This document shows, piece after piece, positions 1 to 13,008 of a DNA stretch of 64,000 bases. The stretch spans positions 598,512 through 662,511 of the forward strand of contig JAQJVL010000154.1 of the NCBI GenBank assembly GCA_035578905.1, written 5' to 3'. Source of the stretch: Stictocephala bisonia. Its lineage: Eukaryota > Arthropoda > Insecta > Hemiptera > Membracidae. Both the position numbers and the translations under genes were made by a program. Numbering within the stretch: the first letter of the stretch is position 1; each line of letters starts with the position of its first letter. The notes beneath the pieces were generated by a model. The model did not search any database, was not told where the DNA came from, and worked only from the letters and a program-made list of their open reading frames with translations.

Positions 1-3000
1 ACTAGTTCTTCTCTGTTATTTAACTGTTATTCTTAACTCTCTTAACAGTTTTAGGTCCCTGTTGCTGCGTATTTTGTTGATTGTTAACAATCGTAACAAA
101 CGACTCCGTTATAGAAATAAGTATGCTATTTAACTAAGATAAAAATAAGAGAAATTTATTAAAAACACTATTGACAGTAGGTTTACCTAAAAACAGTTTA
201 AGAGTTTACCTAAATACAACTACGAAGTTTTATTAGTTTTCTCTTTATAATTTTAAAATTAATAAATACATCCCAGTTTTTTCCCAACCCTGACATTAAA
301 ATCTTTGAATGGCTGTATTTTCTGACTGGGTCATCCTTTTAACATCAGGTTTGAACTCTTATGTTTTACAAAAAAAGACATTTAAAATGAGGTATAATTC
401 GAGGTAGGCTTATATTGAAAATTTTTAAGACTTCCTTCATGGGCCATCAGCTGGCTTTGCGAAAAACAAGTAAAATATGTCTAAATGTTTGGTATAGGGA
501 CGTGTACATATTTGAAAATGTTTAGTAAATTTATTTTAATAGTTTTGAAATTAATAAATATATACAAGACTTTTGCCCAACCCTGTATAAAATTCAACTA
601 TAATTTTATTTTAATTTTAGTATAGAAAATTTGAATTTGAAACATTTCAGTGATAGAGGGCTCAATTATTATTAACGTATGTTTATTTATCTTTAATTGA
701 TTTTAGCCAAAAATATGCAAACAAGTTTCAGGTCTGTTTACATTTAAAAAATAAATGATTAAAAAAATGATTAGGTAACATACCCTAGTAATTGTTCATA
801 AATAAACACCTGAGGCTCACAAGTAAGTTTTACAACATAAGAATTTGAATTTAAGCATTAGAAAAAGCTTATTAGTTTTAAATAGATTTACTATTTAAAA
901 AAGTTATGTATTTGTATTTATAAATAGTTTTGTCATACAAATTATAATGCTGGCCTACTAGAAGTAAATAAAACAACTTATAAAAATATTAAAACTAAAA
1001 CAAAATATGAATACTAGTGGGAAATGGCTTGTACAGGTTGGCATGAAATAAATATATCAATTAAAATGGAAAACGTACTTACACGATTCAGCAACCAATA
1101 ATGTAAATAGGCCTAATTGCACAAGCTTAATCTATAGTAATGTTAAATGTTTTACTATAAATTATGATTAAACTCTATATTGTTGTTTATGAACTAAAAG
1201 TTGATTTTTAAAACAGTTGAAGTGTCAAAATCGATTGCCTAAGTTATTTTGTTTAATATAACCAGTCAAACATTAAAATATTCAACTAACATTAGTTTTA
1301 AACGTTATATAAATTCAAAACTTAAAAAAATAAATAAAACATTTGGAGAAATAGTTTTTCAATTATTAACGTATGAGATGTCAAGTAAAATTAAAATAGA
1401 TTTCTCAGAAATAACTTTTTTTGCAAATTTTATGATATAGGTTAAATGACTTGCGTGGTTTACTGTTAATAGGAAATTTCCGAAGTAATAAAGATTCGGG
1501 AAGGTGGTGTAATCGACGGAGGCTTTTAGCCCAGAATATTGAATCCCTAATAATTTTAAAGTGGGGTTTATATATCAACTGAAACTGTTTAAGCTCGACT
1601 TTTTTCCGCCATAAATATTTTCCCAACGGAACAAGAATTACGAGTTGGGAAAATTTATTTATTCATATAATTTATAATAATGCCAATCATTAGTGTTCAC
1701 TAATTATTATATTTAATGGGTCCATAGTAGGTATACGGTAAACATTTTTTATATGTTTCACAAAGTACACAATACAAAACAAGTTATGTTAATATTTAAT
1801 GCTAATACGTAACATTTGTTTAATATAAGCTAATTCTGGAATATTATATACCTTGTAATAAATTATAAATCATATTATTCTTCAGGTTTTCAATTCCCTT
1901 AAATTGAACAGTACGAGTTAAATAAAAGCTGCGTTACTTTCATTGGTTTGTTATCAATTCAATTAGTATTTTAATTTATTGTTTCCAACAGTTAACAGGC
2001 CTGAAAAAACATGAACCAAGATACTGATGTTAATTGTCACCACTTCTACAGGTCCAATTGTTATCCACTGCTGCCTGGTTTACTCAGTAATGGATCCATC
2101 GGGATTGATTTTTATGTTTAATTATTTATTTGCAGCGTATATGAAATGGCGTAGTAAGACGCATGATAATTTCTATTAGTATTGTTTACTGTCCTGCATT
2201 TAATAATTTGGCCGACAGCTAGCAATTGCTTGAATTTTTTTAACCTAATACAACATTTATACTGTTGTAAAATATTTATTGAACTAACATAACCATGGAA
2301 GAAGAATCAATTTTACATTTTAAGGAGAAAATCATTTCCTACTATTTCAAGATATTTCAATAATACACTATCCACATAATTGATTTAGAGTAGAATTCAA
2401 TATGCAATGTAATTACCTTATATATATCAATATTATTTTAATATCACATGAACAATTATGCCTTCATATGTTATTATTAAATAAGTCGTAATAATATTAT
2501 TTAACATCAAAATAATATTCGTCTATACTTACATAATTTGCATGGTTCTAGATGTTATCTGTTCAGTTAAATGTAGATTCTACTATCAAACCAAATAATT
2601 CTTACCCATGTTTAGTCACTTACTTAACATTTCAATTACAGGAATAAACATTCACTTTAACTGAGGTACTAAACTGATTAATTAGTAGAATTAATAGTAA
2701 ATATTATTATTTTAATACGATTATTTATAGTAAAAAGTATATAATTGTTTATACCTTATACCAATATTCAATAATAGCAAAACTATTGTGTGGTACAGTT
2801 ATTTTCGATATAAATTTAAAATGTCCTTATTAATTGTAGTTTTAATTAACTAAAATGTAAATTTATTTATAATAACATCATACCTCTTTGGCCATTAACA
2901 TAATACGTTTAAAAATATATACTTCTCCTATATTATTTCAAAGTCTTACAAAAAAAGATATTATTATTATTATTAAAAAAAATATTGCTTAGTAACTTAT

Positions 3001-4794
3001 ACAAATTTTATGGAAATAAACGTTAACATTTTTAAAAGCAAATTTGTTTAGATGCATAGATTAAAAACACGTATTTCAGTAAGAATTCTAAACCATACAA
3101 AACACCAAATACAAGTCGTAACGACCACAACAAATATATTTGCCACCCACATGTTGACAAAACCACAGTAAATACTTCCTTGTATGGTATATATTAATTT
3201 TAGTTAATTTACAAAGTTACAAAATACTTTGTTATTTTTATCGTTTATAAATAATAAAAAGCTTATTTCATTCATTGTAGACTGTTCATATTAGAATATT
3301 GTTAATTATAAACAAAATCAATTTTAGTGTACCATAATTTGAACTAAGCTTCTGGTGTCTATATGTTGAACATTAGGTGCCAAGGTTTTACCTATATTAA
3401 AATGGACGTCTTCTGGGCGAGTCAATATTCACTTGAAAACGAAACAGGAGACCCAAACTATCAAACTGCTGATTCCTAAACGTTGTTGAACATTGGAGTC
3501 TGATGTTGAATAGTCACAGTTTGGAAATTTATTTTATATGCATAAAATAGCTTCAAATATTTAAATAAATTATTACTTTTTTTATACCTACTATTTATGA
3601 AGAATTTTTCATTTTGATTTTGATTTACTTACTAAATAAATATTTTAGTTGTATTTTGTTTCAGCATTAGTTACATTTATTTTAGTATTATTTTAACAAG
3701 AACCAATCATTTATATTTTGAAACAGATTCGTTACGAAAATATTGTCCAACACAAGCTCAATGTGTCCACATGACAACTGCTGTTTATTACTGAAAAAAG
3801 TACTAAACTATCGGTTTTGAAACTGAACAGCGGTATAAGGTGCTGTATTGTGGCCAAATAGAGACCGAAGATCGTTAAATGGAATCCAACACTAGTTGGT
3901 CCAACCAGCTTCATTCAACTTTAGACAAACGATGTCCACATTAGGGTTGGAAGTAGAAAGGATCAGTGTTTCTATTATAGTTGAATGGAACAACATATAT
4001 ATATCGATACTTTTTACTTAACTTACCTAACAGGTAAGACATATTTTGTTTTATTGAATGTATATTTTATAAAATAAAAAAGGACAAACTAATTTTAAAA
4101 TATTATCAAGAAAAAAATGTAATGTAAAATCAAACATAAATATATAAAATGTACCATCGTTCAATTATATGTTTTTATTTTCGTTCAATAATAAAATATG
4201 GTCTGAGGACCTAAAATTAACCAAAATGACCTGTATTTTTACTGTGTTATAATTAATATACATGTAGTTCGTTTGGAACAAATAAAAGTTATTTTTAAGG
4301 TATATTAGTAAGAACAATACAAATGTATTGATCACTTTGATTTCAACTGAAATTCACAAGAATGGTAGAAGATGGAGCAACAGTTCCTACTAAGAACTGA
4401 AATAGGAACTGTATTAATACCACAACAGTTACTTGAGTAAAGCTTATGATCCAAGCAAACTTATCAACTCCTAATACCACCTGTTACCGCTCCATAACTT
4501 TACCTCTTTGACACTTCCAGAGTAAGCCAGGTCTAATAATTATTGTACTTTACAGTATTGTAAGAGTTAAGTTATCGTATTTGTAACATAGTTTTTAGAG
4601 GATCATTATAAAATTGTAATGATATGAATTGATTTTTATTGATTAAATTTTAAAATAGTGATACACAACATTATTTTATATTTAAATTATAACAATGCTG
4701 TATATATATTACAGATCATTTCTTTATATTTTGTTCAAAACATATTAGCTTCTAATAAAGGTTTTATGATTTAAGATTGACTCCACTAACGACT
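1..4794. other. AT-rich non-coding stretch
   Basis: I see no gene, RNA gene or mobile-element end here. All three frames on each strand are closed by frequent stops, and the few 60-73 codon frames have no domain or coding-like composition. One weak direct repeat is visible: about 45 bases around 245-295 resemble about 535-592, both containing attaataaata followed by cccaaccctg. They could be two copies of an old repeat tail. Confidence 0.7.
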
Positions 4795-5752
4795 ATGTTT
4801 TGGTATCTAGTGAGTACAAACGTTTTGGTATCTAGTGAGTACATACGTTTTGGTATCTAGTGAGTACATACGTTTTGGTATCTAGTGAGTACATACGTTT
4901 TGGTATCTAGTGAGTAAGTTTACATACGTTTTGGTATCTAGTGAGTACATACGTTTTGGTATCTAGTGAGTACATACGTTTTGGTATCTAGTGAGTACAT
5001 ACGTTTTGGTATCTAGTGAGTACATACGTTTTGGTATATAGTGAGTATATACGTTTTGGTATCTAGTGAGTACATACGTTTTGGTATCTAGTGAGTACAT
5101 ACGTTTTGGTATCTAGTGAGTACATACGTTTTGGTATCTAGTGAGTACATATGTTTTGGTATCTAGTGAGTATATACGTTTTGGTATCAACTGAGTACAT
5201 ACGTTTTGGTGTCTAGTGAGTACATACGTTTTGGTATCTAGTGAGTACATACGTTTTGGTATCTACTGAGTACATACGTTTTGGTATCTAGTGAGTACAT
5301 TTTTTTGGTATCTAGTGAGTACATACGTTTTGGTATATAGTGAGTACATACGTTTTGGTATCTAGTGAGTACATACGTTTTGGTATCTAGTGAGTACAAA
5401 CGTTTTGGTATCTAGTGAGTACATACGTTTTGGTATCTAGTGAGTACAGACGTCTTGGTATCTAGTGAGTACATTTTTTTGGTATCTAGTGAGTACATAC
5501 GTTTTGGTATCTAGTGAGTACATACGTTTTGGTATCTATTGAGTACATACGTTTTTTATGTAGTGAGTAAATACGTTTTGGTATCTAATGAGTACATACG
5601 TTTTGGTATCTAGTAAGTACATATGTTTTGGTATCTAGTGAGTACATACGTTTTTTATGTAGTGAGTAAATACGTTTTGGTATCTAATGAGTACATACGT
5701 TTTGGTATCTAGTGAGTACATACGTTTTGTATCTAGTAAGTACATATGTTTT
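4795..5752. repeat. 25-bp tandem satellite, about 38 units
   Basis: A head-to-tail array with a 25-bp unit containing gttttggtatctagtgag followed by tacatac. Most units differ by 0-3 substitutions, such as tatatag for tatctag, or acattttttt replacing acatacgttt. Near the right end, at about 5540-5630 and 5635-5730, a multi-unit block of roughly 94 bp is itself repeated. That block includes a shortened unit reading acgttttttatgtagtgag, so a higher-order duplication arose after the basic array. The array has no coding frame. It lies in plain AT-rich DNA. Confidence 0.97.
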
Positions 5753-6104
5753 AAGGTTTTAGAGGAAAATATATTTCGTATTAAAGCCGGAATACATTAA
5801 TCATATACCTTTGAACTAGATATTGATTGTTTTTAATAAATCAGTAACGAGTTATGGAGGAAGTATTCCCTGGTATGTTCTAGTGAAAGATATGTAAATA
5901 TTATTGTAAAATGTCCTTCATTACTCATGAAATGCTGAGCCTCAACAATACCCTTTTCTCGTTATTTTATCTTACAAATACTAGAAATTTAGACTCGAAT
6001 AACTCAGACCAACTCTCTGAATGTATAGGTGGTATAGTTATGTATATAATCGTATTAATGATACAAATGATCCGCCACCATTTTGTAAAGGATACAGGTT
6101 GTGA
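5753..6104. other. AT-rich spacer
   Basis: Contains a 74-codon open frame at 5911-6135 (+) with no recognisable domain, which I do not accept as a gene. Nothing else is visible between the satellite and the duplicated block that follows. Confidence 0.5.
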
Positions 6105-6590
6105 AATGCGGTTTACGGGATTTTTCTTTGCTTGACCAGTTCTTTAAAATGATATACATATCAAGCTGTGCTTACATCAAAATTTTTCTACTTACTCCTC
6201 ACAGACCGTTCCCATTAAAGAATAGCTAGACTGGATGCATTTTAAAATAGGTGTTTGTGTACAGTAGTCAAGTATGAGGTATTGTAGCTACATCTGATAC
6301 GGACGAAATAAAATTAAGCCATTCTTGAAAATGCTCGTACGATCAAAATTGAAACTGTCAAACGCCACCATTGTGTTTATAATTAACCTTTTAAGGTCTA
6401 ATTTGCGGCATGATTTCTACTAACTAATACCTTTAAAATGGTATGAATATTGAACTATGCTTACATATAATACTTTCTTCTAACCCTCAGCGGGCCGCCC
6501 CCCTAAGGCGGTAGCGGGTCACTGATTATGCGTTAAAATAGGTTTTTATGTCCAGTAAATTATTACTAATTGCGTAGGCTCTATCTAAAA
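6105..6590. repeat. Local tandem duplication of a ~295-bp unit (two diverged copies)
   Basis: Sequence around 6105-6290 recurs around 6400-6580. Shared landmarks in the same order are tgcgg, ttaaaatg, tatg.ttac, tctacttactcctcac versus ttctaaccctcagc, and gttaaaataggtttttatgt versus tttaaaataggtgtttgtgt. The second copy carries a short GC-rich segment at about 6487-6520 (gggccgcccccc then ggcggtagcggg). The family is unknown; it could be a tandemly duplicated old SINE-like repeat. Confidence 0.55.
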
Positions 6591-6689
6591 ATTCCAAACA
6601 CATTTAACTGGTCCGGGACTTTTTTCACCATTTATCCATAAGTACTGTATATTCTGTATCATTTTCACCATGCAAAAGGTGTTTTAAGA

Positions 6690-6985
6690 AAGTCATTGAA
6701 CCTTTTAGAAAGCCAATGGTTGGGACCATACGCTACTTTCGAAAAGTCGATTATAATATTATTCAACCACTCGCAGAGTTCCGCGTCGTCAGCATGTTCG
6801 CGATTTTGCGGCTACCTCGAGGTGGCGCGTACGAGCCGTGAGCCACCATTTGTAGGTAAATCATGCACCGTCATAGGCTAGGGACTCAGCAAAATGCGAG
6901 TCTGGCTCAGATTACCTACTGTTCTCATGACCTGCTTAAGTTCGTTGTTTCCTCTCCAGTAACTCGCAATTGGGAAGAATATAGG
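6690..6985 (-). pseudogene. CpG-richer block with an interrupted open frame; unidentified
   Basis: This segment is clearly richer in G+C and CpG than its flanks. Read on the minus strand, one frame runs about 100 codons from near 6958 to 6670 with only two stops, and its composition looks protein-like: acidic and aromatic residues, with a stretch reading DDAELCEWLNN. I do not recognise the family. The two stops argue against a live exon. The options are a decayed transposon ORF, a processed pseudogene, or chance. No splice signals convincingly bracket the open parts. Confidence 0.3.
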
Positions 6986-8377
6986 ACGGTAAACATTAAT
7001 TTTTGTATTACGAATTTGAAAATGTTTAAGATTTATACGATAAATTCCTCTTTACTCATAATAAAATTGTAAAAATAAGTAAATCATACAATGTTAACAC
7101 ATAAAAATATTAATTTTAGTAGTAAAATAAAGTATTTTAAAAGCGGTGTAAAAACCGGAATGAAATGAAAACTTCAGATGTTATATGTATAGGATATTAT
7201 AATTTAAATTTACGCTTTCTAAAAATAGACTAATTATAACTCTGGATGTAAAGCCATTTTAGTGTATTTATCTTTCATTAATTAATGTAATATAGATATT
7301 ACACAAAATATACATTCTAACTTTTTATTGAGGACTTCTGTTTGAAAATTTACGTACTTGTGATATAATTTTTCTCTAATAAAATAGTACATAGTTTTCA
7401 AAATGCTGTAGGATAACCCCATGCGTAGTTTAATTTTATTTATAATCGCATATTGTAATTTGTTTATAACGAACCTTTAAAGTATATACATATTTATTTA
7501 TTTGAAAGTTTTAATACATATTATTTACAGTTAAATAAGAATTTAATCCCATTTAATACACATACAATATTACTTAAAACTGTTTTTTTAATGAGAGGCA
7601 TACAGCAAACATTATTTCATATAACAAATGTCTAGTGACATGTTATGAGATAAACAATGTAGGTTAACATTCATTTTGATAATCACAAGTTTATTGTGTA
7701 CTTGTTTCTTTCAATTCTGTATATTTTGTGAATTGATAGCACAATTCATCATTTAAGGCTTCATCATTTAAAGGCTGAAGATGCCGTTTACCACAACGTT
7801 TTAGTCTTCACTGTCTTTAACATTTGTAGGTTTCACAGATATGACAAATACTGTAAGTTTGTTATTCCTATGGTGATATTAATTTAGATTTCAGCACTTA
7901 AGTTCCAAATCCATACGACCCACCTACATAAAGCCACCTATAATATATTGCGAAAGTTAGCTGGAGTCTGGAGCTGTTGATCCCAGTTCCAAGGTAACCC
8001 AATACCGCAGTTCTTAGCTAATAACTCGACTCTTCTGTGAAATTACCGTATTGGTTGTGAGTTACAACGTGTTAGATTCAACATTTTTATGGTAGTTTAT
8101 CTCATACACATGTGCTTTTTATATAAAAGAATATTAATCAGGAAAATAAACAAAAAGGAAATTACTTGCTGAAGAAATGTTATTTCTACAAATTAAAAAC
8201 ATATAATATTACTTACAGGATATCAAAAACTTCTAAAACCAGTTCAAGAACATGGCAAAATTATATTTTACGTTTTTTTATTTAGTTTCGACAATTTATT
8301 GCTATTTAATCAATGCCTAGTTAAACTTTTAATTAATTACTGTACAACCATAATATTATTATTATTATTATTATTCA
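6986..8377. other. AT-rich non-coding stretch
   Basis: No feature beyond simple AT-rich sequence. An (ATT)n microsatellite at 8351-8375 ends it and abuts the SINE that follows. Confidence 0.6.
8351..8375. repeat. (ATT)n microsatellite, probably the SINE tail
   Basis: About eight ATT units directly flank the 3' side of the minus-strand SINE at 8378-8640, where a SINE's simple-repeat tail would lie. Confidence 0.9.
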
Positions 8378-8640
8378 TTTCTAAGACGCTGATCGTAGAT
8401 ATATGGGCGAATATGAGGGGTGAATGAATATTATAAGTGTAGATGAACGAGTTTAGTCATTGTTACTATCTGAGTTCGACAGCTCAGAAAGGACTATTTA
8501 TTAATAGCCCAATATTCAGGGCAACTATGGGACCTTCAGCTTTATGTGGAATCCGATTCACGTAGTCTTGGTTTGATTTTCAGCTAACTGATAAGCTTTA
8601 CACTCAGTCATCTTCCATATATAAGATCTGAAACTTATTG
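8378..8640 (-). mobile_element. tRNA-derived SINE, copy 1
   Basis: The body matches the copies at 16594-16840 (same orientation) and 52270-52478 (opposite orientation). Shared landmarks on the plus strand are taagacgctgatcg, atatatgggcgaatatg, tttagtcattgtta, ctcagaaaggac and aatagcccaa. A pol III box B-like element, GAATCGGATTCC, lies at 8548-8559 on the minus strand, upstream of the body in that orientation. Such elements are transcribed by RNA polymerase III and copied by LINE machinery. Head and tail boundaries are approximate. Near-identity to the 52 kb copy extends through the head, unlike the 16.6 kb copy. Confidence 0.72.
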
Positions 8641-9435
8641 AGTTTGTTAAGATATTGACTTTGGAAACAAACATACAGACTTGACCTAACGGTGAATAGT
8701 TTTAAATCAGAGCCCAGATGACAATTTAGTTTACTATTATCTCATCTTTTAGTCACTTATGTGTGTGCTTCTATAGTAAGCTTTAACATCTTATAAGTAA
8801 ATTATTTTAACCAATAAGTTGAGTATGTATAGAAATAGCCTTCATAAAGGAAAATAAAGCCTGTCCCCAAACATGCTTCACACCACAGAGAATAAATAAA
8901 TGGAGTTGGCATCCAATATTGCGCTAAATGTGAGTCGAGTAGTTCTCCATGTCATAAGGTAGCAGGGCCATCATCGTGTCAGTTCCTCCCGTATTTTCCC
9001 CAAAGCCATAATGATAAACTTAGTTATTACTACTGACTTGTAAGGAAGTACATTAGTTGTAATCTCTATATAGCTACCACTGAGGAGTTCTCTGTGGCCT
9101 TAGGAAAGATACAACTGTTCTTTTTTACTCTGTTACCACAAATAAAGTTTCCGAGACCATCCAGAGTCCACTTGAAGAAATCCTAGTATGCCTTTCCTCA
9201 GCAGTAGTCCCTTTTCGATGGAAAGTCCCATAACATTCAAAACATTGAACTAACCAACATAATACAAACTCATGGCACAAACCATTGAATATTGACACAC
9301 TAAAATTCATCAGCTTCCTGACAGATAATTCCCTAAATACACTTGGACGATGTTTATTACCCTGTGTCCAGGATCACTAGCTTGGCAATATGTCATGGAT
9401 GTTGTACCGTACAGCTATTATAGAATCACTGATCC
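8641..9435. other. Non-coding stretch
   Basis: Contains a 61-codon minus-strand frame (9125-9310) with no domain. Base composition is a little more balanced than the flanks around 8870-9310, which suggests an old repeat, but I found no second copy in the window. Confidence 0.4.
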
Positions 9436-9510
9436 CGTACATTTCCACCCCCTCAAACCGGACATCGTTTATTTAAGGTGCACTTTACGCCACTATGCCA
9501 CAGACCAGTG
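9436..9510 (-). mobile_element. tRNA-like (SINE head) candidate
   Basis: On the minus strand there is a good box A, TGGCATAGTGG, at 9490-9500. A partial box B, GGTTTGAGGGGG, follows about 42 bases downstream near 9448-9459, which is the spacing found in tRNAs. No acceptor stem closes cleanly, so this is a tRNA-derived SINE head or relic, not a tRNA gene. The plus-strand 60-codon frame over this spot (9350-9532) is therefore not a gene. Confidence 0.35.
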
Positions 9511-10859
9511 TCTATATAAAGTTACACGGTAAAAAGTTACCGCAGCTGGAATCGATCCTTGCCGTTGCACCTGGCCACCTTAGACCATTCCTACGTTTCA
9601 TCATCTGAAAAGGGATATAGTGTTTATACAAAAAATGTCATGGGTTTATATTATAGCACTAACAGTCGAAACTGTTTACCTAACTACACAACCACGTTTA
9701 TTCTCATTGCTCCAAAACATGTACAATATACTTCCAACGCCTCAACTGTAAAAAGGAATAAAGGTAATATAACTGCATTCATTTTTAATAAGTCATATAT
9801 CTAAACAGGTTACAAAAGTAAGCCAGTTTTATAAGAACTACGCTAGATGCACGTTTACGAGTAAATAGGTTAATTATTAAATACACGTGCTTTGTCCTTT
9901 TAATCTTAACAATTCATAAGAAATTTCATTTAAATTGTGATACTTCTATATACATATATAAATCTAATAACTGGGTGATTGAAGATTATTATTAGCTGGC
10001 AAATACTTCAATTTATTAAATAATAGTGAATGTAGGTAACATATTTTCAATAGCAACAAAATCAAAGTAAATGACAAATAAATAGTGTATTTCTATTTAG
10101 CAACAATTACGTAAAATTGAAAACTATGTACTTTTAAGTTTGAATTTACATTTAGGTTCTTTCCATATTTGTCTTTCAAGAAAATAACAATCTTATATTT
10201 TACAAAATAAAATACCAAAGATTTTAAGTTACCTAAATTCATGAAATTGCATTTTTAGTCATATGTTGCACCAATAAACGAAGTTTAGTTCCAAATGAGT
10301 TGTATCAGTGATCATGTTACACAAGTAGCCAATAAGTTATTCATCACATACTAATGTAATGTAATGGGTGTTTCGTTACTACCCCTTCAGCTCTGCCCAT
10401 TCGCGTTACATTAGTAAACTTCCCTTTATCATAATCTGTAACTAACACTACTCGATTTACTGTACTCTTCATAGATAAGCTAAAAATCATAATCATTTTT
10501 CTCTTAACTGTAAATAATAAGGTAAACGTAGTTCATTGTCAGGAAACTTTATCTGATGTGATATTAATTTGCTAAAAAGTTTTTATTTCAAATTTGAAAG
10601 TAATGGTAGTTTCTAAAATATTGTAAATCACTTGGAACCTGTTAATCTGGCAATAGTTATATATGTAATTTACTATTTATATAGTTTTATATAAAATACT
10701 AATTTATTTATTTGGCATAAATCTTACCTTTGAGTTTCAAGATATAAATGAAAAACAATAAGCAATAAAAAAGATATTTCTGTACTTTTATTTATTAGTG
10801 TTTTGGAAACATTAATAAGATAATTGGATATACATGTAAATGGGATCAGAATTGGATTC
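9511..10859. other. AT-rich non-coding stretch
   Basis: One 81-codon frame (9559-9804, +) has no domain. A short segment near 10350-10390 (acatactaatg, then ttcgttactacccc) resembles 20160-20200 (acatactaatg, then ttcattacagccc). That may be a shared ancient repeat, but it is too short to name. Confidence 0.5.
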
Positions 10860-11760
10860 AAGGAAACAATCAAATACTTTGACTTGTCGCTTTGACTGGC
10901 GACATGGTCAATATTAAAAATAAAATCAGGGCCGAAGAAAAAGGCGGGTTAACAATATAAATTAATTCGATAAAATAAACAGGGTTACATATATTACAAA
11001 AAATCCCCATAAGGTATAGGAAGGTACCACCAGACGAGCTACCACTAGACACAAAATACGAAAACAATCAACCAAGCCCCATTCTTAAAATACTTACATG
11101 AAACCATACAATAATTAGGATTAAACCTAATTCCTAACAATAGAAGAATATTAAAACCCCAAAGAGCATAAAAACTTACGTCGAATCACTAAAACAACAA
11201 TCAAATTCCACAGATGAAAAGTTACCAAATTATAAAAATAAATTATAGAAGCTTTATGAAAGTTTAAACGACATTTACAGAGGTCAGACCAAGAAAAATA
11301 AAACATTAAACCAGAATAAACATTTTTGAAATTATTTATTTGCCAATAAGTTGAAAATGAAGATGAATTAGGAAAAAAATACAATAAACGTAAAAAAACA
11401 TAATCGCAGATTAGTTAAGAAAAGAAAGAATGAAATCCTAAACACACATGATGAATGAAAATAAAACTGAAAACAACATTTTCAACATTTTAAATTATGA
11501 AAAAACTGGTTCAGAATAGTTGAAAGAAGGACATAATGATGTAAATCAGATTGGAATAACAAACTCGAAACCAGATCTGAAATATAATACAAAATAAAAA
11601 AATTAAATTTGTTATATTTGCTAAATAACCTATCTTTAAGAGCTTAAAGGAACTTGAAAAAAATTAAGAAAACAGTCATTCGCTAAAAGAATTAACAAAT
11701 TTTAGGAAATTAAAAAAAAACGAAAACAATCATTTTCCTGTTAAATCTCAACAGATTTAC
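10860..11760 (+). pseudogene. A-rich, strand-asymmetric block; possible decayed ORF
   Basis: The plus strand is strongly enriched in A over T for about 900 bases, unlike its flanks, where A and T are balanced. Plus-strand frames give long lysine- and asparagine-rich stretches with scattered stops: one runs from 10912 through RAEEKGG and later PPDELPLDTKYENN, another from about 11178 through STDEKLPNYKNKL. This resembles the sense strand of an old A-rich retroelement or viral-type ORF, but no catalytic motif is visible and I cannot name it. The two minus-strand frames here (10870-11067 and 11151-11384) are shadows of the A-richness. Confidence 0.3.
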
Positions 11761-13006
11761 TGATGGAGATAATTTTTAATAGTACTTTTTAACAATATCG
11801 TTAGTTTTAAATTAACTACATGATGAAAGAAAAAAGCTACAGTGAAATTATTTTAAATAATATATATGTTACAATATTCTTTGAAATTTATATCCAAGTG
11901 TGGTTATTTCGTTTTATTCCTTCACTATCACTTATGTAACTGTGATTTTGCCCCTATGACCAAACGTAAAACAAATAAGTTACCCACAAGAATGGCAGTA
12001 TTCATAAGGTAATTAATAATTCACCAGCCACAAGCAGGAAGACTATGCAGTAGTCGGGACCAGGGGGAGCAGATGAGAGGGAAGCTCCCCTCGTATTGTG
12101 GTTACGTAAACAGATTTTATGTCTGATGTTCCACAAGTCCTGCCCTTCACATGCAGCATTGAACAAGCCATTTTAGTTCACAAGAGCTTGAATATTAAGT
12201 GCCTTGTTAATGCTTAGGGGTTGTACGCTTTAATAAATTCCTCTGTACTTGTAAAGAAAGTAATTAAAAATTATTGCTTTAATGAAGAAAGTACTCGTAA
12301 TTATTAAATATATTTTGAATTTTATACTTTAATGATGTAATCTTATGCTTCATTTATTCGTCCGAATTATATCTACCCACTAAAGAAATGTGCATAAATA
12401 ACTCTACACCTCTGCATTTATGGGGAGAGACGCCACTAGAAATTAAATGTAAAATATTAATATTCTTATAATATATATTGTATGGTCTGTCATAAATTAC
12501 CATTCAATAATATAAAGAGGAAATTAGCGAACAAATGTCATTTATTGCTTGACATTTCACTTTATTTTGAATGTTTAGTAAAATGTAAAAGAGTAATTAC
12601 AATATATAGATATATATCGTATAGTTTTCAAAGAAAGCTACCAAACTAAAAATGAAATTAAAGTCAGACTATTTAAAAATATGTAAATAAAATAAAACCT
12701 ATAGTATAAAGTACTTGTGTCTTAGTGCTTGAATATTGGTCTCTCGTCATAAAGTTAAATCGAAGTTTCATATCCATTCAACACCAATTTCTCCAATTGA
12801 ATGTATACCAGCTAAGCCCCCTAAAAGAACGCAATTGGTAGTCAATAACTAAGTGATCCATAGTTTGAACTTAGACTCCACAATCAGATGACTGATCGTT
12901 TACCATTCCTCACGTGTATTTCCAGTATTTCCATCTTCCCACACCCGTTCCACTTGCTTGATATCCCAGCTAGCCCAGCTGCCAACCAATAATTACAATA
13001 CACTAC
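11761..13006. other. AT-rich non-coding stretch
   Basis: No gene. Slightly GC-richer patches near 12030-12110 and 12880-13000 may be old repeats, but no partner copy was found. Confidence 0.5.
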
Positions 13007-13008
13007 TA

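Noticed and set aside
4795..5752. CRISPR array
   Set aside because: The unit repeats without unique spacers, and the sequence is animal nuclear DNA.
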